Assembly: GCA_934153805.1 (NCBI GenBank)
Contig: CAKPFO010000035.1
Span: 1-17,594 of the forward strand
DNA length: 17,594 nucleotides
Origin: an uncultured Clostridia bacterium
GTDB lineage: Bacteria > Bacillota > Clostridia > TANB77 > CAG-508
Reading direction: 5' to 3'
Shown here: positions 1 through 9,475 of the stretch, in pieces
How positions within the stretch are numbered: the stretch's first letter is position 1
How the letters are laid out: every line of letters starts with the position of its first letter
Program-made: the position numbers and the translations under genes
Notes under the pieces: generated by a model
Seen by the model: the letters and a program-made list of their open reading frames with translations, nothing else
What the model was told of the DNA's origin: nothing
Database searches by the model: none

Positions 1-2561
1 TTTAAATAAATATCTTTTAATTCACTAATTAATGGATATCTTGGATTTGCTCCTGTACATTGATCATCAAATGCCTTTTCTGACATTTCATCTAATGTAG
101 CTAAAAATTCTTGTTCTTCGATTCCATATTCTCTGATTGTTTTCTTTATTCCAATTCTTTCTTTTAATTCATCTATTTTTGTTATTAGATTTTCCATTTT
201 TTCATAATCATTTGCTCCACCTATATTTAAAGCTTCTGCAATTTCTGCATATCTTCTTAATGTATGTGGATGATCATATTGTGGAAATGTTCCCATTTTA
301 TTTGGAATTTCTGCACTATTAAATCTCATTACTTCATCAAGTACTAATGCAACTGTAATTCCGTGTGGTAAGTGATGATATGCTCCTAGTTTATGTCCCA
401 TTGAATGACATATTCCTAAAAATGCATTCGCAAAGGCCATACCTGCCATTGTTGCAGCATTTGCCATTTTTTCTCTTGCTTCTGGGTCATTTGCTCCGTT
501 TTCATATGCTCTTGGTAAATATTCAAAAATTGTTTTTATTGCTTCTATTGCTAGTCCATCTGTAAATTCTGTTGCCATCATAGATGCATATGCTTCTATT
601 GCATGAACTAATGCGTCTGCACCTGATGCTGATGTTAATCCTTTTGGTGCATTCATCATTAAGTTTGCATCTACAATTGCCATTTTAGGTAATAGTTCAT
701 AATCTGCTAATGGATATTTTTGTCCTGTTGTTTCATCTGTAATAACAGCAAATGGTGTTACTTCTGAACCTGTTCCTGCTGATGTTGGAACAGCTATAAA
801 GTATGCTTTTTCTCCCATTTTAGGGAATGTGTATACTCTTTTTCTGATATCCATAAATCTCATTGCCATATCTAAGAAATCGATATCTGGATGTTCGTAC
901 ATTACCCACATAATTTTTGCAGCATCCATTGCTGATCCTCCACCAACTGCTATTATACAATCAGGTTTGAATGCATCAATTAGTTTTGCTCCTTCTCTTG
1001 CACATGCAAGTGTTGGATCTGGCGCAACATCAAAGAATGTCTCATGTACTATTCCCATTTCGTCTAATTTATCTGTTACTACTTTTGTGTATCCATTTTC
1101 ATAAAGAAATGTATCTGTTACTATAAATACTCTCTTTTTACCCATTACATTTTTTAGCTCTTCTAAAGCTACTGGTAAACAACCTCTTTTTAAATATACC
1201 TTTTCAGGTGCTCTAAACCAAAGCATATTTTCTCTCCTTTCGGCTACTGTTTTTATATTTATTAAATGTTTTACTCCTACATTTTCTGAAACAGAGTTTC
1301 CTCCCCATGAACCACATCCAAGTGTTAGTGATGGCGCTAATTTAAAGTTGTATATGTCACCAATTCCACCTTGTGATGATGGCGTATTTATTAATACTCT
1401 ACATGTTTTCATTGTATTGTAAAATTTTTCTATTTTTTCTTTTTCAGTAACTGTATTGATATATAATGAAGATGTATGTCCTAATCCTCCATCTTCTATT
1501 AATCTATATGCTTTGCTTAATGCATCATCAAAGCTTGATGCTTTGTACATTGCTAATACAGGTGATAGTTTTTCATGTGCAAATTCTTCTGATAATTCTA
1601 CACTTTCTACTTCACCTACTAATATTTTTATATTTTCGTCTACATCTATTCCTGCTAGTTTTGCTATTGTGTGTGCTGATTGTCCAACTATTTTAGCATT
1701 TAGTGCTCCATTTATTATTATTGTTTTTCTTACTTTTTCTGTTTGTTCTGCATTTAGCAAGTAGCATCCTCTTTTCATAAATTCATTTCTTACTTGATCA
1801 TAAATTTTGTCACTTACTATTACAGATTGTTCTGATGCACATATCATTCCATTATCAAATGTTTTTGAATGTATTATTGAGTTTACTGCTAATACTACAT
1901 CTGCAGTTTCATCTATTACTGCTGGTGTATTTCCTGCACCTACTCCTAATGCTGGTTTTCCACTTGAATATGCTGATTTTACCATTCCTGGTCCACCTGT
2001 TGCTAATATTATATCTGCTGATTGCATTAACAAATTTGTTAACTCTAATGATGGTACATCTATCCACGCAATTATTCCCTCTGGTGCTCCTGCTTTTACA
2101 GCTGCTTCTAATACTATTTTTGCAGCTTCTATTGTTGATTTTTTTGCTCTTGGATGTGGACTTATTATTATTCCATTTCTTGTTTTTAATGCTAACAATG
2201 TTTTAAATATTGCTGTTGATGTTGGGTTTGTTGTTGGTATTACTGCAGCAATTACTCCTATTGGTTCTGCTATTTTTGTAATTCCATAGTTTTCATCTTT
2301 TTCTATTACTCCACATGTTTTTACATCTTTGTATTTATTGTATACATATTCTGCTGCATAGTGGTTTTTTATTACTTTATCTTCTACTACTCCCATCCCA
2401 GTTTCTTCTACTGCCATTTTTGCTAGTGGTATTCTGTTTTGGTTTGCAGCTATTGCTGCTGATTGAAATATTTTATCTACTTGTTCTTGTGTATATTTAG
2501 CGAATTCTTGTTGCGCTTTTCTTACTTTTTCTATTGTTTTTTGTAAGGCTTCGTTATCCAT
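1..2561 (-). CDS. adhE: Bifunctional acetaldehyde-CoA/alcohol dehydrogenase AdhE (3' end cut by window edge)
   Basis: Cytoplasmic fermentation enzyme that reduces acetyl-CoA to acetaldehyde and then to ethanol, using two NADH; the family forms spirosome filaments. The frame stays open from ATG at 2561 to base 1 (about 853 codons). The family is about 870 residues, so only the tail after RYPLISELKDIYL is missing. The N-terminal half is an aldehyde dehydrogenase with the catalytic Cys at residue 241 in the motif FDNGMICASEQ. The C-terminal half is an iron-dependent alcohol dehydrogenase with GGGSAMDAAK (near 930-960) and the metal-binding run HSMGHKLGAYHHLPHG (near 360-405). The start is preceded by AGGATGAGG at good spacing. 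It has its own promoter region upstream and no sign of being in an operon with the next gene. Domains, order and length are all ordinary for AdhE, so the call is secure. Confidence 0.97.
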   Translation of the reverse strand, partial: MDNEALQKTIEKVRKAQQEFAKYTQEQVDKIFQSAAIAANQNRIPLAKMAVEETGMGVVEDKVIKNHYAAEYVYNKYKDVKTCGVIEKDENYGITKIAEPIGVIAAVIPTTNPTSTAIFKTLLALKTRNGIIISPHPRAKKSTIEAAKIVLEAAVKAGAPEGIIAWIDVPSLELTNLLMQSADIILATGGPGMVKSAYSSGKPALGVGAGNTPAVIDETADVVLAVNSIIHSKTFDNGMICASEQSVIVSDKIYDQVRNEFMKRGCYLLNAEQTEKVRKTIIINGALNAKIVGQSAHTIAKLAGIDVDENIKILVGEVESVELSEEFAHEKLSPVLAMYKASSFDDALSKAYRLIEDGGLGHTSSLYINTVTEKEKIEKFYNTMKTCRVLINTPSSQGGIGDIYNFKLAPSLTLGCGSWGGNSVSENVGVKHLINIKTVAERRENMLWFRAPEKVYLKRGCLPVALEELKNVMGKKRVFIVTDTFLYENGYTKVVTDKLDEMGIVHETFFDVAPDPTLACAREGAKLIDAFKPDCIIAVGGGSAMDAAKIMWVMYEHPDIDFLDMAMRFMDIRKRVYTFPKMGEKAYFIAVPTSAGTGSEVTPFAVITDETTGQKYPLADYELLPKMAIVDANLMMNAPKGLTSASGADALVHAIEAYASMMATEFTDGLAIEAIKTIFEYLPRAYENGANDPEAREKMANAATMAGMAFANAFLGICHSMGHKLGAYHHLPHGITVALVLDEVMRFNSAEIPNKMGTFPQYDHPHTLRRYAEIAEALNIGGANDYEKMENLITKIDELKERIGIKKTIREYGIEEQEFLATLDEMSEKAFDDQCTGANPRYPLISELKDIYL

Positions 2562-2611
2562 CTTTGACCTCATCCTTTCTTTAGATTCTTTTAAATCTTT
2601 CGTTCTTTTTC

Positions 2612-2640
2612 ATCATAACAAAAAACTAATAGTTTTGCAA
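2612..2640 (-). promoter_or_regulatory. Candidate adhE promoter
   Basis: On the minus strand, TTGCAA (2635-2640) and TATGAT (2612-2617) are separated by exactly 17 nt and would start transcription about 45 nt before the adhE ATG. The -35 box matches consensus at 4 of 6 positions and the -10 box at 5 of 6. A second candidate, a perfect TATAAT at 2687-2692, lies further upstream but lacks a clear -35 box. Which one is used cannot be decided from sequence. Confidence 0.45.
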
Positions 2641-2651
2641 CTATTAGTTTT
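2622..2651 (-). repeat. Perfect 11-bp inverted repeat overlapping the adhE promoter
   Basis: The arms AAAACTAATAG (2622-2632) and CTATTAGTTTT (2641-2651) surround an 8-nt centre. The repeat covers the -35 box and most of the spacer of the proximal adhE promoter, which suits an operator. On the minus strand it is followed by a T run (TTTTTTG), so it could instead act as a terminator or attenuator in the leader of a transcript begun at 2687-2692. The sequence alone does not separate these roles. Confidence 0.5.
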
Positions 2652-2755
2652 GATTTTTCTTACTTTTATTTTGACAATTTGTTACAATTATAGTTAAAGA
2701 ATTTTGTTTTCTATGTAACATTCATAGATATAACCTAGTTTTTCATTGTTTTATG

Positions 2756-3030
2756 TTAGTCTACTATAAAATCAACATAGTCACAAGTTCTATAATGTCC
2801 GTATTCATCATATAGCTCCACCAATATTCTGTACGTACCAGATTTTAAGCTATCCTTAAAAGTGATATTTACATTTTGTTCTAAACTATTTTTATTTGCT
2901 GTATCAATTTCCGTCGTATCAATACTTATTGTATTCTGACTATTTGCTGTTTCTTTATATTCAAATTCTCCTGTTCTTTCTACTGACTTTATTTTTATTT
3001 TCATATTTTGTAATTCGCTTGAATTTGATA
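2756..3030 (-). pseudogene. Orphan C-terminal domain copy of the giant YGGG surface protein
   Basis: The 82 codons from the ATG at 3004 match the last 82 residues of the 1605-residue protein at 4632-9449 at about 67 of 82 positions, including the runs VERTGEFEYKET, TFKDSLK.GTYRILVELYDEYG and RTCDYV.FIV. Homology continues a few codons upstream (SNSSELQN) to about 3030 and then stops abruptly. The frame stays open further upstream but codes for unrelated residues and runs into the 3' end of the ATPase gene. There is no Shine-Dalgarno before ATG 3004 and no secretion signal, so the piece cannot be exported as it stands. It is most simply the tail of a second surface-protein gene whose front was lost when the ATPase gene arrived. 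A short expressed protein is possible but unlikely. Confidence 0.75.
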
Positions 3031-3032
3031 AG

Positions 3033-3066
3033 AAATATGGAGAAAATATAAAATTCCCCCATATTT
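3033..3066 (-). other. Stem-loop just downstream of the ATPase gene
   Basis: AAATATGG (3033-3040) and CCATATTT (3059-3066) pair perfectly around an 18-nt centre. It begins 16 nt after the ATPase stop codon and could end that transcript. The following bases on the minus strand (CTTATC) are not a real T run, so it would be a weak terminator or a 3'-end stabiliser. Confidence 0.35.
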
Positions 3067-3081
3067 TTTTATTTACTTTTA

Positions 3082-4434
3082 TTATAATAATATAGTCATA
3101 TATATTGGAAGATATAAAATATCATTTTCTTCTTTTAAATCTTTAGTATGAATAATAACTGCTTTTGCTAAAAAATCATTATACTTATTTTTTAATTTTT
3201 TTAATGATGTAAACGTATATCTTTCACCAGACTTCACTTCAATTGGTACTATATTATGTTTTGATGTTATTTTGTCTGTTGAAATCAAAAAATCCACTTC
3301 CATTGTTTCTGAGCTATCTTCTCTTTCGTTTCTAGAAAAGAAATATAATTTTCTTCCTGAACTCACCAACATTTGTGCTACTATATTTTCTAATATCATT
3401 CCTTCATTAAAAGATAATTTGTCAAAAAGAATTTTTTTATAGATTTCCTCATTTACTATATTCTTCTCATTAAATGTCATTGATAATAGTAATCCTGTAT
3501 CAAACATATAACATTTTAAAGCATTTGTATCCATTCTTTGTCCTAAACCTATATTAGGTTCAGTTGTATTATATGCAATATTTACTAAACATGCATCATT
3601 AAGCCAATAAAATGCTCCTTCATAATTTCTATATCTTGCATTTTCATTCAAATTTGATATATTGAATTTTTTCTCATGTTTTTGTAGTTGAGATGGTATT
3701 GTATCAAATATTTGCTCTACTTTCAAATTCAATTCTTCTGCATGTTTTCTAATGTCTTCTCTATATAAATTTAATATATTTCTTTTTATTTTGTCTACTT
3801 TTTCAAAATCTCTTGTTTTTGAATACATTTCTACTGCTTGAGGCATACCACCAACAATTAAATATTCTTTAAAATAATCCATTGCTTTTCTATGTAATGC
3901 TTGTCCTAGTAGCATTTTCTTCTTATAACACTCTTTTATAAAGTCCATTAATGTTTCATTCCCCATTGCCCACAAAAATTCTTCAAAGTCAAATGGATAC
4001 ATTCTTAGTTTTTCTTCCTCTGATGGTATCAAAATATCTTTTACATTCTTTTTTATTGATATTAATGAACCTGTTTCTAAATAATCATATCTCCCATCTG
4101 CAACTAAATGTTTAATGGCACCTCTTGCTCTTGGACAAAATTGTATTTCATCAAAAATAATCAATGATTCTCTTTCATATAATTTCACACCATAATATTG
4201 TGATAAATATGTAAATAAATATTCTAAATTATCTAAATACTCATCAAATAATTTTTTTACCTCTTCTGCTGCTTTTGAAAAATCTATCAAAATATATGAT
4301 TTATAATTTTCTTTTGCAAATTTCTCTGCTATATAACTTTTTCCAACTCTTCTTGCTCCTTCAATTAACAACGCAGTAGTTCCATTACTCTCCTTTTTCC
4401 ATTCAAGAATATCATTATAAATTTTTCTTTTCAT
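3082..4434 (-). CDS. AAA family ATPase with C-terminal DUF4143 (PD-(D/E)XK-like) domain
   Basis: A 450-residue cytoplasmic protein. The N-terminal ATPase (about 1-170) has Walker A GARRVGKS (26-33), Walker B LIIFDE (91-96), a sensor-like TGS (121-123) and the family motif MYPFDFEEF (145-153). GGMP (195-198) and YMFDTGLL (309-316) are typical of this group. The C-terminal DUF4143 region carries a nuclease-like pattern: Glu350 in FNEGMILEN, Asp381 in EVDFLI, and Glu399 with Lys401 in IEVKSG. Length and motif order are normal for the family. Such genes are abundant and mobile in gut Firmicutes, Bacteroidetes and archaea; their cellular role is not established, so none is assigned. The start is supported by AAGGGAGA about 7 nt upstream. 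It stands alone, with its own promoter, between the terminator of the surface operon and an orphan copy of that operon's last domain, which suggests insertion. Confidence 0.9.
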   Translation of the reverse strand: MKRKIYNDILEWKKESNGTTALLIEGARRVGKSYIAEKFAKENYKSYILIDFSKAAEEVKKLFDEYLDNLEYLFTYLSQYYGVKLYERESLIIFDEIQFCPRARGAIKHLVADGRYDYLETGSLISIKKNVKDILIPSEEEKLRMYPFDFEEFLWAMGNETLMDFIKECYKKKMLLGQALHRKAMDYFKEYLIVGGMPQAVEMYSKTRDFEKVDKIKRNILNLYREDIRKHAEELNLKVEQIFDTIPSQLQKHEKKFNISNLNENARYRNYEGAFYWLNDACLVNIAYNTTEPNIGLGQRMDTNALKCYMFDTGLLLSMTFNEKNIVNEEIYKKILFDKLSFNEGMILENIVAQMLVSSGRKLYFFSRNEREDSSETMEVDFLISTDKITSKHNIVPIEVKSGERYTFTSLKKLKNKYNDFLAKAVIIHTKDLKEENDILYLPIYMTILL

Positions 4435-4467
4435 AAATATTCTCCCTTTCTCATATTATATATTTAT

Positions 4468-4496
4468 ATAATAGCACAAAATCCAAAATAGTTCAA
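4468..4496 (-). promoter_or_regulatory. Promoter of the ATPase gene
   Basis: Minus-strand TTGAAC (4491-4496) and TATTAT (4468-4473) are separated by 17 nt, 34 nt before the ATPase ATG. The -35 box lies in a short direct repeat (AGTTCA twice within 4490-4503), and GCACAAAATC occurs at 4474-4483 and again at 4507-4516, so a repressor site is possible. Confidence 0.6.
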
Positions 4497-4595
4497 TAGT
4501 TCATTTGCACAAAATCAAATATAATTTTGGCTGTTTTTGTTACAAAATCAACAACATCGTCGATATTTCAAGATAGTGTAAACATGCATTTCGCC

Positions 4596-4625
4596 AAAAA
4601 GAGCAAATACATCCAATATTTGCCC
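4596..4625 (-). terminator. Intrinsic terminator of the surface operon
   Basis: On the minus strand, GGGCAAATA (4617-4625) pairs with TATTTGCTC (4601-4609, one G-U pair) across a 7-nt loop and is followed by TTTTT (4596-4600). It begins 6 nt after the stop codon of the 1605-residue protein and separates the operon from the ATPase promoter. Confidence 0.85.
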
Positions 4626-4631
4626 CATTTT

Positions 4632-7600
4632 TTAATTCACTATAAAATTAACATAGTCACAAGTTCTAAATTGTCCGTACTCATCATATAACTCAACCAA
4701 TATTCTGTACGTACCAGCTTTTAAGCTATCCTTAAAAGTTACATTTACATTTTGTTCTAATTCATTTTTATTGGTTGTATCAATTTCTGGCATGTTAATA
4801 TCAATTTTATTTTGACTATTATTTGTCTCTTTATATTCAAATTCTCCTGTTCTTTCTACCGCCTTTATTTTAATTTTCATATTTTGTAATTCGCTTGAAT
4901 TTGAATATTTTATTTTTATACTTCTACTTTCATCTTGTCCTTGTTTTATTATTTGTATTTTGTCACTTGCTATTCCTTCTTGTTGGTTAATAATTGTGCT
5001 TAAACCGTATTCTGTTTGCTTGTCTATTATAGTAATGTTGTTTTCTTCAAGTTCTTTATATTCTTTACTATTTAAATATTCTATAACTATTTTATATTCT
5101 CCTTTGGTTAGTCTATCTTGTGGTAAGATTCCTGACATATCAACAGCAATGTTCATATTCTGCTCTACGCTTGTAGTATCTAAATTATCTAATATTTTAA
5201 ATATAACTTGCCCATTTTCTATATTGTATTCTGCATCATTTACTGTAACTTGCGTTCCTTGAGGAATTTTAAATTCATTTCCACTATTGTCTTTTAATTT
5301 TATTTTTAAGTATAAATCTTTTGTTGGAATATATGTATTTTCTTTCAAGCTTCCTATTTTTAATTGGCCTGTTAAATTAATATTTCCATCTGCTTCATAA
5401 TAATTTTTGTCGTTTGTTAATGTCAAACCATAGCTTCTTTTTTGCATATCTACTATGTTATTTGCAACATCTTTTTTCTCATTTCCAAATGATGTTTGAG
5501 TATAATATATTTCAAATGATGGATAATACCTATCTACTTCTATTCCCTTACTATTTGCAAAATTGAATATAAATTTATAATTTTCTTTAAATGTATATGT
5601 CGTTGTTCCATTTACTTCATTTAACGATTTATCTACTAAATCTGAATTTGTTATATCTTTTAGCTCACTATATCCTTCAAAATCACTTAATCCAATTTCA
5701 AATATATTGTCTTTGTCAACTACATAAGAATAATATTTATCTCCTGTTACCATTGTGATCTCTGTTCCAACTGGCATTGTTACAGTTTTACTTTGATCTG
5801 TATTTGATATCAATTTTAATTTTCTTTCTATATCACTATAATCTTTGTTCTTATATGCATCATCTGTTACATAATAAGATACATTCATATCTGTCGTAAA
5901 TGTTCCTGTATTTAAAATTAGCACATCATTTGTATTTGTTATTTTATCCTTATATTTTCTTCCATTTTCGCTATTTGTCTCTATTGTTATATTATTTTCT
6001 ACTGTTACATCTCCTGCTATGTAATAATATATATATTCTTCTCCTGTTGTTTCTTTTACTGTATCTTTATCTGCTTGGATTATTACATATTTATTTGTTT
6101 CTCCACTCACTAATGCAATATTCTCTGGTTCTGGTGCTGTTCCTGCTACTTTTAAATATGGTACATTTATTCCACCTCTTATTCCTTGTGTTCCATCTTC
6201 CATTAATTTTGGATTTAAAACTAGCGTTGTTTTTCCTGTTATATTTCCTTGCACTGTTAAACAAACTAAACTATCTAGATACAGTTCTCCTCCACCTTCG
6301 AAGTTTCCTGTTATTTCTCCATTTGCCGATATTTTCAGTCCACTTCCTTTGGGGATTTTTAAATTTTCTATTGCTTTTATTCCTACCAAACTTTTAGTTT
6401 CATCTTTGTTTTCTAACAATACATAACTGTTATCAAAACTTACTGTTGTTGCTCTATCTATACCATTCATTGTTTTATATTTAGCAGTTGAGTTTCCTGA
6501 CCAATAGTTTTTGAAGTTTACATCTACATTCCCTGCTACCGCACCAAGTTTTGTTGATCCATAATTTTCTACTAAAGTATTTATACCTTGTACTAAAACA
6601 GTTGAACTTCCATATACTGTGGTAAAATCTGAGGCATCTCCATCATTATTGGCATCATAGCCTCGACCTCCACCATATACTAGTCCAGTTACATTTATTG
6701 TATCTGAAGAATTTTCTTGACCTATTGTTACATCTGTGTTTCCTTGTACATAGCTTTGGTCTCCTCCTCCAAATATGTTTGCACATGTTCCTTTATTTAC
6801 TATTACTGTGCTATCTCCTAATACTTTTCCTGAATATCCTCCTCCAAAAACATCTTCATATGTTCCTGAATTTATTGTTAATTTTGTACTTTTTTCTACA
6901 TTTCCTGTATTTCCACCTGTATATATGTTCTGATTTGACTCAACGTTACTAATTTCAAGTGTTACATTTCCTTTTACTTGTCCATTATTTCCTCCTCCAT
7001 ATATTGCTGAACTATAGGTTCCCCCATCTATGTTTACTGTAATATCTCCTTCTACAAATCCTAGCTTTTCTACATCACTTGAGTATACTAGTTGTTTAGT
7101 CCCATATTTTTCTGATACTGCTTGTGCCTCTTCTGATAATTCACTAAATGTTGTTGTTGTATTGTCTGAATTGTATATTACTTTATTTTTTCCATCATAT
7201 ATTCCTTTAAAATATGTTAATATATCTATATCGCTTGTCCATGAGAAACTTCCTATACAAGTGTTATTATCTTTGCCATTCGATGTTAACTCTTTGTAAT
7301 CCTGTATTGGTGAATATAGTGCAATTGTAGCTGGAGTTGTTTTTCCATCTCCACCTCCATATATATTACCTTTGACATCTGTATTTTTTATATTGATGTT
7401 TACATTTCCTTCTACAAGGCCAACAGAACCACCGCCGTATACATTTTTTTCTATTGTTGAATTTTCAATATTTATATTTATATCTTTTTCAACATTAGCA
7501 AGAGTCAAAAAGTATTTAGTTCCTACTCCATATAAAAACACCTCATTATTCTGTACTCCTCTTGAATGATTTCTTAGACCTATAATTTCTGCTGTTTCTT

Positions 7601-9449
7601 GATTATACATTGGAAAATTTCTAGGCGCTTCTTCCCAATTTTCTATTTTTCTTTTCTGAGCTTCTTTATTATAAGCACTCTTAGCATTGTCATATGTACT
7701 TGAACTCACATCTATCTCTGTATATCCAAGACTATCCGCCAGTCCGAAGCCTCCTCCAAAACAATTTCCATTTATACTAGTATCTTTTATATCAACATAA
7801 ACTGTTCCTTGAATCTTGCCACCTCTTCCTCCTCCATATAGATTTCCAGTAACCTTGGCATTTTGAATTTTTATATTAACATCTCCGCAAACTTTAGATG
7901 TATAATACTGTCCTCCTCCATATATATTTTTAAAAGTACCTCCTGTAATATCTATATTTACATCTCCTTTTTCATCACCATTAGAATATACAGAGCCATT
8001 TCCACCTCCATATAAATATGTTACATTTCCACCTGATATAAAAATGTTTACATTTCCTTTTACACTTCCTTTCTGTATACGCGCAGTTCCATATACTGCA
8101 TTAACTTTTCCGCCTGTTATTATTAGCTTAAAAGGATTTGTAATATATTGTTCACTATTTTCCTTATTGTATATCCCTCCAGTTGTAACGTAATTTATAT
8201 TGGCTCTTCCTCCTATATATATATAATTTTCATTATTTAATATTGTTGTTATAGCATCATAGCTTTGTACAGGCGACCAATATCCACCATTTAATTTCAT
8301 ACTTTTCATATTTTTATATCTAATCTGAACATCACCATTTGTTGTTAATGTTTCTGTAGTTTCATATATAGCATTTGAATTATAAAACTCAAATTGTCTA
8401 GTCATAGGATATGTACTCACTGTCGCTGCTGAATCAGAATGTACTTTTTTTACATTTGCAGAAGACAACGTAGACATATATAAATTATCTAATCTTAATG
8501 ATGAAAAAACTCCACATTGCCATACTGATACAATTGTATAAAATTTATAATTATTTCCATTGTCATTTGTTATTGTTACTGGTTTCACTGTAGATGAATT
8601 ATATCCAAAATTTCCACTTGTATATTTGGTATATGTTCCAGCCTCTCCTGTTGCATACTTGCTTCCTGCTGAATTATAATTTATTTCATACATATCTCCG
8701 CACAATACAAAAGCAGTATCATATACTGTTAAACTACTACTCGCTGTCATCAAATTATATGCTTTCCTTAATGTAGAAACAGCTTTTTCTACTGTACTAC
8801 CATCATTATCATCCGAACTTTTTGCAACTGCTGTTCCATCTAATGTTGTTGTTCCATCATTATTTTCTCCATAATAAAATATATGAAACTCATCATAATA
8901 CATTTTATCAAATGGACTCCTTACATATATTGCTCTTGCATATACTGCTTCTACTGTTATCGCCGTAACTCCATCTGGCACAATATACCAGCCTTTTTGT
9001 GCATATACTGTTCCTATATCTTTATTAGCATTTGTTCTATCTGCATAATTTTGATTTTCAGGCTCTATAAAATTGGTTATTTCTGTTCCATCTTTTATTA
9101 CTGATGTTAATTTCCATCCTGTTAATATTCTGTCATACATTACATTATTTGCTTCGTATTTAATTTGTTCTGCTGTAAAGTTGATTCCATTCTCACCATT
9201 TCTATACAAAACTATCTTTCCATCTGTATAATCATTCGCTCCTTGTGTTTGCGAATCACATAGTGTTTGATTGGCAACTACATCTTCGCCTTCTCCAATT
9301 CCAGATTTATATGTTACTTGTATTGTTTTTATATTTTTCTCTTCTGCTTTAGATTCAGGTACATATCTATTTTTTACTACAATTACAGACGTTATAATAG
9401 AAATTACTAATATTATTGTAAATATCCAAAACTTCTTTAGTTTGCTCAT
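4632..9449 (-). CDS. Giant secreted YGGG-repeat beta-solenoid surface protein, last gene of the TasA/SipW operon
   Basis: A 1605-residue exported protein. A hydrophobic segment (about 7-25) is followed by SKA (33-35), a plausible signal peptidase cut. Residues 195-235 hold the opening typical of right-handed parallel beta-helix proteins (DDNDGST.EKAVSTLRKAY). From about 440 to 930 there are eleven units of roughly 25 residues built as G-x-V-x-[IV]-x-[IV]-x-x-[GN]-x(4)-N-[IL]-[YF]-G-G-G, with GGG at 481, 511, 539, 565, 672, 698, 818, 869, 894 and 926 and a degenerate TGG at 845. Inserts of 80-100 residues interrupt the array after 567 and 700. Two related Ig-like domains end the protein (about 1340-1476 and 1480-1605), each closing with G-[TE]-Y-[RK]-I. 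There is no LPXTG motif or C-terminal membrane segment, so attachment is non-covalent or through the operon partners. AAGGAGGGAG precedes ATG 9449; the upstream gene ends 26 nt away. It is probably a structural adhesin or matrix scaffold; no enzymatic residues are recognised. Confidence 0.85.
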   Translation of the reverse strand: MSKLKKFWIFTIILVISIITSVIVVKNRYVPESKAEEKNIKTIQVTYKSGIGEGEDVVANQTLCDSQTQGANDYTDGKIVLYRNGENGINFTAEQIKYEANNVMYDRILTGWKLTSVIKDGTEITNFIEPENQNYADRTNANKDIGTVYAQKGWYIVPDGVTAITVEAVYARAIYVRSPFDKMYYDEFHIFYYGENNDGTTTLDGTAVAKSSDDNDGSTVEKAVSTLRKAYNLMTASSSLTVYDTAFVLCGDMYEINYNSAGSKYATGEAGTYTKYTSGNFGYNSSTVKPVTITNDNGNNYKFYTIVSVWQCGVFSSLRLDNLYMSTLSSANVKKVHSDSAATVSTYPMTRQFEFYNSNAIYETTETLTTNGDVQIRYKNMKSMKLNGGYWSPVQSYDAITTILNNENYIYIGGRANINYVTTGGIYNKENSEQYITNPFKLIITGGKVNAVYGTARIQKGSVKGNVNIFISGGNVTYLYGGGNGSVYSNGDEKGDVNIDITGGTFKNIYGGGQYYTSKVCGDVNIKIQNAKVTGNLYGGGRGGKIQGTVYVDIKDTSINGNCFGGGFGLADSLGYTEIDVSSSTYDNAKSAYNKEAQKRKIENWEEAPRNFPMYNQETAEIIGLRNHSRGVQNNEVFLYGVGTKYFLTLANVEKDININIENSTIEKNVYGGGSVGLVEGNVNINIKNTDVKGNIYGGGDGKTTPATIALYSPIQDYKELTSNGKDNNTCIGSFSWTSDIDILTYFKGIYDGKNKVIYNSDNTTTTFSELSEEAQAVSEKYGTKQLVYSSDVEKLGFVEGDITVNIDGGTYSSAIYGGGNNGQVKGNVTLEISNVESNQNIYTGGNTGNVEKSTKLTINSGTYEDVFGGGYSGKVLGDSTVIVNKGTCANIFGGGDQSYVQGNTDVTIGQENSSDTINVTGLVYGGGRGYDANNDGDASDFTTVYGSSTVLVQGINTLVENYGSTKLGAVAGNVDVNFKNYWSGNSTAKYKTMNGIDRATTVSFDNSYVLLENKDETKSLVGIKAIENLKIPKGSGLKISANGEITGNFEGGGELYLDSLVCLTVQGNITGKTTLVLNPKLMEDGTQGIRGGINVPYLKVAGTAPEPENIALVSGETNKYVIIQADKDTVKETTGEEYIYYYIAGDVTVENNITIETNSENGRKYKDKITNTNDVLILNTGTFTTDMNVSYYVTDDAYKNKDYSDIERKLKLISNTDQSKTVTMPVGTEITMVTGDKYYSYVVDKDNIFEIGLSDFEGYSELKDITNSDLVDKSLNEVNGTTTYTFKENYKFIFNFANSKGIEVDRYYPSFEIYYTQTSFGNEKKDVANNIVDMQKRSYGLTLTNDKNYYEADGNINLTGQLKIGSLKENTYIPTKDLYLKIKLKDNSGNEFKIPQGTQVTVNDAEYNIENGQVIFKILDNLDTTSVEQNMNIAVDMSGILPQDRLTKGEYKIVIEYLNSKEYKELEENNITIIDKQTEYGLSTIINQQEGIASDKIQIIKQGQDESRSIKIKYSNSSELQNMKIKIKAVERTGEFEYKETNNSQNKIDINMPEIDTTNKNELEQNVNVTFKDSLKAGTYRILVELYDEYGQFRTCDYVNFIVN

Positions 9450-9475
9450 TTTCTCCCTCCTTTGTGCTTCGAATT

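Noticed and set aside
2671..2690. Rex repressor site (TTGACAATTTGTTACAA) upstream of adhE
   Set aside because: It resembles the Rex palindrome only loosely; several consensus positions are wrong, so I do not call it.
5900..6397. Leucine/phenylalanine-rich plus-strand open frames across the giant gene and adhE
   Set aside because: They are shadows of minus-strand genes: their hydrophobic bias comes from reading the complement of lysine- and asparagine-rich codons, and none has a convincing SD or promoter.
7000..8100. Repeated CCTCCTCCATATA-like DNA words on the plus strand as a CRISPR or repeat array
   Set aside because: They are the complement of YGGG codons in the giant protein, spaced irregularly, without conserved repeat length or unique spacers.
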